A stretch of 47,955 nt of DNA from Actinomortierella ambigua. Taxonomy: Eukaryota > Mortierellomycota > Mortierellomycetes > Mortierellales > Mortierellaceae. Location of the stretch: NCBI GenBank assembly GCA_016098155.1, contig JAAAJB010000252.1, forward strand, positions 1-47,955, in the 5' to 3' direction. The notes below the pieces were generated by a model. The model ran no database searches. It worked only from the letters and a program-made list of their open reading frames with translations, and was not told where the DNA came from. A program made the position numbers and the translations under genes. This document shows, piece by piece, positions 9,257 to 19,552 of the stretch (position 1 is its first letter; every line of letters starts with the position of its first letter).

Positions 9257-11370
9257 TTAGATCCGTCGTTTCTTCTTGCCCCATCGGCCCCCGTCGAGTG
9301 GATCATGACCCGACGATCCTCCATGATCCTGTGATGACTGGTGTTTGTGCCCGCTACCCGCGTTCTTGCCCATCAGCCGACTGATACGCTGCCAGTCTCG
9401 GTCTAGTTTCTCATCCTTGGACAGATGTTTCGATTTGTCGTCCCACTTGCCCATCCTCCGGCCGTCGCCCTTCTTGACACCAAACTGGAAGGCCGACTTT
9501 GGCACGGCCTCGATCGAATCCTTGTATTGGTTGAAACCCTCCTCAGTGTCAAAGTCAAAGCGCCCGAGCTGCGCACGCTTGTTCTTGTGCGTGCCCTGAT
9601 CCACCAAAATTGTCGCCCCTGTCTCGTTCTCGCCATCATCGTCTTCTTCAGAGTCGTAGGCGATCGCATGATGGCCTGAGCCTCCATACGAAGGCAGGTA
9701 GTCGGCATCCTCATCAACCTCCAACTCCTCCAGTCGTGCTCGTTGACGCGCCCTGAGAATATCATTGTCAACATCGGCCTGGCGTCCTTTGTTAGCATGA
9801 TCCTCAAACATGTCACGCGGCGCGCCCTCGTCATCCGAATTCTCTGGCTCGCTCTCCGCGCCATAGTACATTGAAAGATCAACGTTGTCCGGCCGAGATG
9901 GACCCATCAAAGGTCCTTGCTCGTCTCCGCCCTGACCTTGATCTGTTGGGCGATCAACCTGCATGGCGTTATCGTCTTCTTCCTCTTCCTCCTCTGCATC
10001 ACTAAAGTATTGGCTCATGTCCACGTTGTCGGGCCGCATCGGACCCATCATAGGTCCGAATGAATGGTTGTCAACGGCGTCCACGGCAGAAGGCTCCGCT
10101 TCTGGCTGCACAGAGGTTGGTTCCGAACGCCGAGTTGGGTCGAGCTCATAATCTCGGCCTGCATCTGCAAAGATATCGTCGCCTTCATCGTCCGACTTCA
10201 CGACTGGGAGATCTTCTTCTTCTTCTTCCTCCACTTTCTTGGCCGCCGCTGCCCTGGCCTTTGCTTTCTGTTCAGCTTCACGCTCGGCAGCAGCCTTCCG
10301 AGTTCCCATCCGAATCGACTCGAGAACGTCCATGACCTTGTTCATGACCAGCTCGCTCTCTGTATCCCGCGTGTCCACACTTGTTTGATCAGCAATTTCG
10401 ACCCGACTCCGCACCACTGTCGTCGGGACAGCAAAAGGATTGTCGTCCTCTGTATCGCCTCCTTTGCTCTTCTTCGACTTTTTGGTTGATGGCACTGCAA
10501 AGACAAAGACAGTTCTCCCTGGTAGAAACATCTCGTTGACTTTTGGATGGGATGTCGCCGACTTTTCCGTGGCTATACTGTAGATGTTGCTCGCCAGCAC
10601 GCTGTTGAACACCGGCTTCTCCTTGTCTTCTAGTCGAAGGTGCACCGTCTTGTTGTCCTTCACGGCCGCTTCGGCAACCTCCTCAAACACTTGGTCCAGA
10701 TCCATAGATGCCTTGGCGGTGGGGTCGCTAGACAGCTCTTCTTCCTCACGCACCTTCTTGAGAAGTGCAAAGTCGAGACCTTTGACCAGATGCGTATGCT
10801 CGCGATCACCTCCCAGGAACTTGGATTGTTCGTACAAGACACCTGGCGCAACATCGTTTGCAGCCTCCTCGAGAGTGTGAAGGATCTGCTCCGTCTCTGC
10901 ATAATCTGGATTAATGCCTTGTCGTCGCTCTGTCGCTCGATCTCTGTATTTTGACGTGGCTTCCGCCTTGTCGTCCTTCTGTTGCGGTTTGCCAGTGTGC
11001 TTTTTAGGTTTTGGCTTGAGAAATCCTCCATCGGCTGCTGCTGACCGCGAAGGCGTTTGAGGAACAGGAGCACGCGCTGCTCTGTTTGCTGCTCCAAGTG
11101 CTTTGAGTCCTCCTCCACTGAAGCCTCCGCCTTCTCCTCCACCATGTCCTGCACGTGGCGTGGCGAGAAGTCGCCTGAAATCTTCCTGGTTCAGGCTGTA
11201 TTGAAGGAGAGAAGATAAAAAGTGAGTAAGAGGGAGGGGAAGAGGAGGCAAATGTCAGATACTGAATGTCACACTAAACAGCCCTGGATGAGATGCATGT
11301 GATGAATGAAAGGAGCATACCCTCCAGCCTTGCCTTGCTTGCTGTCCTGTCCTGCATTCGAGCTTGACAT
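9257..11370 (-). CDS. IK: RED/IK-like splicing factor (SMU2 homologue)
   Basis: There are two exons, 11321-11370 and 9257-11195, giving 662 residues. After MSSSNAGQDSKQGKAGG the second exon opens with LNQEDFRRLLATPR, and the RED_N region follows with KYRDRATERRQGINPDYAE and YEQSKFLGGDREHTHLVKGL (about 138-157), which is diagnostic. The C-terminus keeps a RED_C-like block with KKGDGRRMGKWDDKSKHL and DRDWQRISRLMGK. Between them is a long acidic disordered region with two imperfect repeats of the type PM(R/S)PDNVD(M/L)S.YY/F. RED (IK) works with SMU1 in spliceosome activation (B complex), so a nuclear pre-mRNA splicing role follows from the family. The RE/RD dipeptide repeat of animal RED is missing here. 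Together with the FRA10AC1-like gene this is the second splicing-associated gene in the left half of the window. Confidence 0.93.
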
Positions 11371-11522
11371 TTGAAGGGCGGTGTGCTTGGGGGTGAATTG
11401 AGAAGAAACATGGAGGAGAGTACCGATTTCATTGTGAAAGAGCAAAAAAAAGCGAGTCACGCGCTCTGCGTGAGTGAGTTCAAGGTGCAATTGTCGTTTG
11501 ATGATTCAAACACATCAACAAC
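11371..11522. promoter_or_regulatory. Short divergent promoter between RED/IK and the ARID gene
   Basis: Only about 150 bases separate the two divergent start codons (11370 on the minus strand, 11523 on the plus strand), so both promoters must share this interval. I see no clear TATA element. Confidence 0.5.
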
Positions 11523-12104
11523 ATGGGGAAGCACACGCGCCGCGAGGGCACCATTGATTACTCGGAAGAGTACAAGCAGTTCATGGACCGCCTGGATGCC
11601 TTCCACCGGAAGCATGGGTAATTGGAAAACTCAATCTTTTCTTGTCAAGACTATCTTGAGGATGTGAAGTCTCACCTGAATTCGCTCATTTATCGTTGCC
11701 ATGTAGCACTGTCCTGAATCGTGAGCCTGTCTTGGGTTCCCAAAGGCTCGACCTACTGAAAGTCTACAAGCTCGTCACTGCACACGGAGGCTGCGAGAAG
11801 GTAAAAGAGGCATAATTTCATAACACGAGACAGGCGATATGTCAGGGTTGCTTGCGGATCTACTCACAAGGCTTTCCTGCCCCCCCCCCCATGGTGCCAC
11901 ACTCACAGGTCACTCAAGAGCGTGGGTGGAAAAAAATCACGCTCCCCTTCAACTTCCCGCCAACATGTACCAACAGCGCCTATGTCATGAAGAGCGTCTA
12001 TGTGAAGAATCTTGAGTTGTTTGAACAAGAGGACTTTTTCGGCCGCGAGGTACCTGTCAACCAGCACGATCCACCAGAGTCAAACATTACACGCTCGCGC
12101 GAAG
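11523..12104 (+). CDS. ARID-domain (RSC9/ARID2-like) protein, 5' exons only
   Basis: There are three exons: 11523-11617, 11707-11800 and 11909-12104. They encode MGKHTRREGTIDYSEEYKQF, then VLNREPVLGSQRLDLLKVYK and VTAHGGCEKVTQERGWKKI, then FNFPPTCTNSAYVMKSVYVK. This is a complete AT-rich interaction (ARID) DNA-binding domain resembling the RSC9/ARID2 subunit of SWI/SNF-class remodellers. The third exon ends at a GTGAGT donor in phase 1, but no following ARID-gene exon can be found; the next coding sequence is the terminal exon of homogentisate dioxygenase. An RSC9-like protein would be several hundred residues longer, so the gene is truncated, rearranged, or the assembly is joined wrongly here. 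Only 128 codons are supported. Confidence 0.8.
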
Positions 12105-12342
12105 GTGAGTCGATGCAGCAAGAGACTGTGATCAGTGCCCAGGCCCCTCCCCACCCCCACCACCCCCACTTCAGCCTGCTCTAACGTCAATGAACTTTCA
12201 CTCTGCTCCCCCCCCCCCCCCATTACCAAAAAGAGGATCTGGATAATTTGTTTTCAACCATGTCTTATTTTTGTCCGCAATCTACTAACCAGTCTAGCTC
12301 GCAATGCCCTTTTTTTTTTCTATCTGTTGTCCCAACAATTAG

Positions 12343-12687
12343 TTCCGTCCCCCATACTTCCACCGCAACTGCATGGCAGAGTTTATGGGCTTGATCTACG
12401 GTAGCTACGAGGCCAAGCAGGGTGGCTTTGTCCCCGGTGGTGCCTCGCTGCACTCTATGATGACCCCCCACGGCCCCGATGCTGCCACGTTTGACAAGGC
12501 CACGGTTGCCGAGCTCAAGCCCCAGTACATTGCTGCTGGCACACAAGCGTTTATGTTTGAGTCGTCGCTGCAGCTGCAGCCAACCCACTGGGCCATTAAG
12601 GAGAGTGGTAAGGTTCAGCAAGATTACTACAAGGCCTGGCAGGGTCTGAAGAGCAACTTTAACCCCAACTGGAAGCCCAAGGCTTAA
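12343..12687 (+). pseudogene. HGD: Homogentisate 1,2-dioxygenase, C-terminal exon only
   Basis: After a TTAG acceptor at 12339-12342 a 115-codon exon reads [20 protein letters not shown] and continues with [35 protein letters not shown] and [20 protein letters not shown] to a TAA. This is the C-terminal quarter of homogentisate 1,2-dioxygenase, the ring-cleaving Fe(II) enzyme of tyrosine/phenylalanine catabolism. All three iron ligands of the family are present (His in YFHRN, Glu in CMAEF, His in MTPHGPD), but the about 330 residues that should precede are absent. The exon needs a phase-0 donor upstream, whereas the preceding ARID exon ends in phase 1, so a simple in-frame fusion is not supported. 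It is either a fragment or an assembly misjoin. Confidence 0.85.
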
Positions 12688-13283
12688 AAAAAAAAAGAAT
12701 CCAATTGAGAGTTGCTGTTCTTTTTTTCCCCTCCCCCTCCCAACATATGTCCATGTCATTGTAGATCACACATCCACGCGCCTCTCATCCTCGCCTCCCC
12801 CCCCCCCTCCCAAACTCATGTAGCATTTCCTTCAAACTCTTGGGTATCGCGATAATCTCCTCTGTGGCTTTGTCTATGGAGGGACATCAAAACGTGTATC
12901 CACTCACTGTCATTGTGTAATAAAAAAAAGTACAAGTAATACAGAGATGGCTAGGTATGCGCAGTCCATGGTCCGGAGAGAGGCATGTTGTGTGTGAGAT
13001 GGAGGAAGCACCTCTTCTGGGAAGGTACAAGACTTGTAAAGTGTGTGGGTGTTTGTGGAAGAGATTGCGAATTGGAGGGATTTGTCCCCCACAACAAGGT
13101 TTTGATGCGGTCGTGAGTCAGGGCCAGCAGGAAGTGAAGAAATGTTGCGAGACAAGAGACACTCAGAGCATCTTCCCCACTCGGACAGATAGTACAAATA
13201 CTCGGCCCAACCACCCTCTTTTATTCCCTCATTCGCTCCTTTTATTTTTTTGTTATTCTCCTCTGTTTCCTCCTTTCCTTACC
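12688..13283. other. Spacer upstream of ARG8 with poly-C tracts
   Basis: About 600 bases with C runs near 12797-12806, the 3' end of the HGD fragment, and the ARG8 promoter and leader (T/C-rich just before 13284). No gene is recognised. A Gcn4/Cpc1-type TGACTC is readable as its complement GAGTCA at 13114-13119, which would fit amino-acid biosynthesis control but could be chance. Confidence 0.5.
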
Positions 13284-15511
<2,228 letters not shown>

Positions 15512-15969
15512 GAGAAATTTTGATATCCTTTTTGTTATTTTTGTTCTTTTGTTTATATCATAAAGTGGTTGAGATGGTAAGAAATATAGACTTTGATGTG
15601 GTGTCGCCTGCCATCTTGAACGGGCGGATATTCCCCTTTTTATCTGATAAGGAAGAATGCGAGGATGATTGGGTTGTTCGTCAGTTGGGAGATGGAGACA
15701 GGGACAATATGGATTGTCCTCCATATATTCTGTTAGCAGCCCGATTCTACTCTGAAATGACAGCAAGGAGTGTTCTTTCCCAGCAGTGGCAAGCATGGCC
15801 AATTGCTGTTTTGAGTACTCATACTGTCATCACAAGAGAGCATCCCATTCTATTGCGGCTGAGGGACAATGCGGCAGAACCATAGCCATCTTGTCTCTGA
15901 TAGGCTTCTTTTCTTTTCTTTTTAGCACGCTGGTGATACTGAGAAGGAGATGGGTCTACATGATAGAAG
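15512..15969. other. Convergent 3' region between ARG8 and the PARP-like gene
   Basis: About 460 bases between two converging genes. No gene is recognised; the interval should hold both polyadenylation regions. Confidence 0.6.
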
Positions 15970-17632
15970 CTAGACGGCTGAGATGTTGTATTCACTGGTA
16001 GCGGTGAAGGAGTATGTGATCAGATATGTAGGAAGGCACGCATTGGCTGTGTACACAACATACTCATGGTAGTTCATACTACGGTGGGTCCCAGGGATAG
16101 CGGCAACTATTTTTTTGGGAAAGAGAAATAGACAAGGCGAGGGACCTAATCGCGTCAAAAGGCATCCACATGTATGCTGCAGGCTTGGAGTGCACAGGGA
16201 TTTCAAATCAGGGCTGCCTGTGTATCAACTTACCGCTATCAAAGCCCTTGGGAGGCGACGCATAATTGTTCAAGTCTGCTGATGTCTTGTACATCTTCCC
16301 GAGTGCCACTTTGAACCTCATCATTGAGCTGTAGTATCGTTGGTGCTGAGGATGCTGCCCAGTGAGCTTTTTTGTAGGATATACAGGCCATCAGGTGGAC
16401 ATTGGTACCGCAAAGTTGTGTTGTTAGGCGGGGATATGTAGGTGAGATGAGAGCAAGGTATATAAAGTCTGTCAGAGATCCAATGCCGAAGAGTTACGAA
16501 AGAAACAGGGATCAAGATGAAGAGAAACTCACCCCGATTTTTGAGTAAAAGTGGCATTTCGAGGTGTGGTAGCTATTGCAATAGTCCGTAAACAAAATGT
16601 CGTTGAAAACAAAATTTCCGTGTTAAACTCGATCGGTCATCGTTCATCGAAACATGATGTACCTACATACATATGTATTTTCTATGTTTATCGTACGCAA
16701 AGTAGATCCCGTGTCCAAATCGTTGCCAAATGCCTGCTTGTTTGCGGTCTGTCGACCCTTTGCCCGACAACTTGAGGTCGAAATTCTCGCGTGCAATGCT
16801 GCACGCAGCGCAACCTGCATTCGCACACATCTCGACAATCTATAAAACGAATACAGCTTCGATGACTGATGAGACACTGAATGTACATTGAGGGTGCGAT
16901 CAACGATGTTGGGGCCAGTTATTCCGTACCGTTTCTGGAGTGTTCTCCGGATGTGAATCCTGCTGCTGCTGCTGCTGCTGCTGCTGCAAGTCCTCGGAAT
17001 CGGAGGCATTGTGAATTTGAAAGTCTTCTTCTCTCAACACTGTGATTTTTGTTGTAGTGAATCAATAGGAAGACTAGAGCTGATTAGCCTAGATTATGTG
17101 CAGAGATCAGATTGAGAAAGTTTATGAGCTTGAAATCATCAGTTATCATACCAAAGCTAGAGTCGTCATCGCCATTCAGGTCGTCGTTGGCATTTTGGTC
17201 GTCGGTGGACGACATAAGCGACGGGTGTGGGGGTGCAGATGCACAGGAACTTTGAAGATGCCGACCTTCGAAGACGGCCTGCGAGATGCAAGCGGATGTT
17301 CCATGGTACAGCTCGGTCTCAAGCTCAAAGTCGCCTATCGGCAGAGGCGCGCTGACCGGCATCGTCGACAAAACTGCCGAAGTAACGTTAGCCTGACTCA
17401 GAGTCTGGATCGCTGCTTTCCTCTGAAGACTGGACTTGTAATTTGTGTAGGCCTCTTCAAGGCGGGCAGGGCACTTGATGCGGACGATGTCTTCCACACA
17501 CAAGTTTGTAATGTTTGATTTTTTCCAGCGATTTGTAAAGTCATTTGACACCAGGAGCCACTCGCTAGAGTCCCGATCGACTCGTATCATGGTCGCTGTG
17601 GTGACCTCAGTGGGTTCTAAGGTGGATAGCAT
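15970..17632 (-). CDS. PARP catalytic domain-like protein with internal poly-Gln
   Basis: Six exons can be joined: 17152-17632, 16930-17039, 16697-16839, 16533-16572, 16234-16354 (acceptor might instead give 16345) and 15970-16106, about 343 residues. Joined motifs follow the fungal PARP-like pattern: ELYHGTSAC (His110), CAACSIARENFDL, WQRFGHGIYFAYHTSKCHFY (spanning the exon 3/4 junction), FKVALGKMYKT, ASPPKGFDSVAAIPG (spanning exons 5/6) and MNYHEYVVYTANACLPTYLI. The H and Y of the ADP-ribosyltransferase H-Y-E triad are visible; the third position is not clear. Members transfer ADP-ribose from NAD+ to proteins or nucleic acids. Exon 2 encodes nine glutamines from a pure (CAG)9, placed between the HGT motif and the Cys-rich segment. 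The three smallest exons are supported only by splice phase and family resemblance. It sits at the border between the housekeeping genes and the tandem array. Confidence 0.75.
16960..16986. repeat. (CTG)9/(CAG)9 triplet repeat encoding poly-Gln
   Basis: Nine uninterrupted CTG units on the plus strand read as CAG codons in exon 2 of the PARP-like gene. Pure CAG without CAA interruptions is prone to length change. Confidence 0.85.
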
Positions 17633-18153
17633 GGTAAGACGGAAGAAAGAGAGCTCTATGGGGAAACGTGACAAACAGGTGGAAGTGAGCGAGTGAAAAT
17701 GTGGAGCCGCGCAATTTCAAGGATCGAAATCACGTTACGAGTTTTTTTTTGTATCTCCATGGCTCGCACCCCTTTCTAACTCTCTCTCCCATCACCGAGT
17801 GTCATATTGGGCCCCACTACTCACACATGCACACATCCAGAACCAGGGAACACCCTCCAAAGACGAGAGGCATCTTTCAGGAAGTGGTGAGGGGCTGATA
17901 GCTCTCTCTACAGAATGACTGGAACACAAGTATGGGTAGTCAAGGCCCAGGTGCCACCCCCCCCACCTCTGTTCCTTACCGCCCATCTATTTTCTTCGCA
18001 CCTGCATCTACGATGCACTGTTCGGGGTACAAAAAGAGGGCCTGTTGGCAGTGCAGATGGCCAAATAAGCTCATTGATATCAAACACAGCAGCAAATTGA
18101 TCCCTCTCCTCTTCCTTGCTATAAAAGCACTCTTCAGCATTCTCATTCAATTC
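17633..18153. other. Spacer at the boundary of the tandem array
   Basis: About 520 bases that should contain the PARP-like promoter (leftward). From about 18100 the sequence begins to resemble the leader of the array genes. No independent gene is recognised. Confidence 0.5.
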
Positions 18154-18198
18154 CCAATCCAATGTCAATGTCAATGCTAATACAAATGCAAATGCCCC
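18154..18198 (+). promoter_or_regulatory. Array leader remnant with CCAAT/CAATG hexamer repeats
   Basis: CCAATCCAATGTCAATGTCA-type hexamer repeats lie just upstream of the decayed first array member. The same element occurs before gene 1 of the array (19396-19436), so the duplicated unit included its leader. Confidence 0.5.
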
Positions 18199-18255
18199 CT
18201 CTTTCTTTGCCTTTGCAGTTTTGTATTCCCCTCGCCTTTTTGATCCCCGTCAATC

Positions 18256-18957
18256 ATGGAGACCGCTATGAAGATTGCTGCGACAGTGCAAAACAACAAA
18301 TCCACCGATCCAACGCTAAACACTAGATTTTGCAAGTCTCGGTGAGCACCCCACACACACACACATTCACACAAAGCAAAAGCCGTAGCGCCTCACCGAT
18401 AGCGATCACCCTCACAGCCATTCGCACAAAGTATCATCGAACTATACACAAACAAGACCACGGCAGTGATGGTCACTCTTCCTTGTTTTGAATGTCATCC
18501 TTGCTGTGAACGGCATTGATTCTCCTTCTCGAGCGTGGCATCGAAGGATACCCAGATGTAGCATGCCACCAGACTCGACCACAACGTCGTCGCATCACCG
18601 CTGTCGTCTGGTGGCCGGCCAGATGGAAGCACTGGCACTGAGCATGCTACGCCCATCCACCCACCCGCCTCTCTCTCTGGACTGCATTTACGATGCCACA
18701 CACCCTTTTTCCTGATGCCTATTAGTATCCAAATGTCTGATAGATTAAGAGCCTCAGACATCCTGACTGTCATAAAGACCAGAGAAGGTCCACACCAGTT
18801 GTCCAAGCTTGTGTATAGGCGTCACTCAGTAAACGTTGGCTCACCCTACCACGCCCTAGCGCACGAGTACCGTCTTCTGACTCCTCTTGTCATAGTTGAT
18901 GGCAGAGTCGAAGGCAACAGTAGTGGCATTTCCGCCCACAGGCGGATCTCACTCATA
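18256..18957 (+). pseudogene. Decayed copy of the tandem transmembrane-protein family (exon 1 region)
   Basis: The ATG at 18256 starts a peptide close to the family N-terminus (METAMKIAATVQNN against MESTVKAAATVQNN), but the frame stops within about 30 codons. Later stretches in shifted frames match family exon 1: VILAVNGIDSPSRAWH (family DIVLAVN...WHLKAP) near 18490-18545, and RASDILTVIKTREG with LSKLVYRRHS (family SASILTMT... RLVYRR) near 18745-18825. The copy lacks the Gly/Pro and transmembrane exon, carries indels and is not translatable as one protein. It marks the left end of the array. Confidence 0.75.
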
Positions 18958-19380
18958 TAGCATTCGCATCCATGAATGTGGAGGACGTCATCCAAGTCAT
19001 GTATGTATAGGAGGCAAGGATACAGTTCTCATCATGTAGTCTACGGCATCGAAAAGGTAGATCTCTATTTACTTTTGCCTGGGAGATAGATGCGCACCTC
19101 GATGATGTGGCGATGCATGGTGAATAGAACGGTGCAGATGGCTCCCGAGATAGAGAGCGCACACACACACACACACACAGTGAATGGGGCAGCATTGCTT
19201 TCGAGGTGAGCACTGTCCTCTGTTTGAGGGCAAAAAGGATGTTCCCCCCTTCCTCACTTTCCTTGCTAGCTGCGTCTTCGGTTGCACAAATCAAAAGGGC
19301 AATGGGTTTGGCTTTATTGCTCTTGAACACAAGAAAAAAAAATTCTGCTGTGCACACTCAAATTTTCCCTCCTCCTCTCT
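18958..19380. other. Spacer with (CA)n repeat and shared 'GTGAGCACTG' upstream block
   Basis: Contains a CA dinucleotide run at about 19160-19180 and, from about 19203, the upstream block GGTGAGCACTG... that recurs before the other array genes (23441, 27601, 40403). It begins like a splice donor after AG or GAG, so it may mark an untranslated leader exon end. Confidence 0.5.
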
Positions 19381-19552
19381 GTGAATACTCATCATCCAAT
19401 GTCAATGACAATGCGAATGCCAATGCTAATGCTAAAGCATTCACCTTGAGCAATCTCAACCCTCCCCTTCTGCTTACCGTCCTTTAAAAGTGCACACCCT
19501 TTATTCCCCCCTCCACTGATCCACGTTGGTTCCTTGGCCCCTCACAACAACC
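19381..19552 (+). promoter_or_regulatory. Conserved leader/promoter of array gene 1
   Basis: A CCAAT followed by seven CAATGN/AATGCN hexamers (19396-19436), then TTCACCTTGAGCAATCTC, which is shared with the leaders of the other array genes. It ends at the ATG at 19553. Conservation outside the coding region suggests shared regulation, or simply recent duplication. Confidence 0.5.

Noticed and set aside
9403..9882. Second long minus-strand frame inside RED/IK exon 2
   Set aside because: It overlaps the RED frame that carries the family motifs, and is Arg/Thr-rich nonsense from a frame shift of an acidic region.
11523..12687. A functional ARID-HGD fusion protein
   Set aside because: The ARID donor at 12104 is phase 1 and the HGD exon at 12343 must be entered in phase 0, so joining them gives the wrong frame and an early stop.
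15520..15885. Plus-strand ORF after ARG8
   Set aside because: It begins in the ARG8 3' region, has no recognisable motif and runs toward the convergent PARP-like gene; most likely untranslated sequence.
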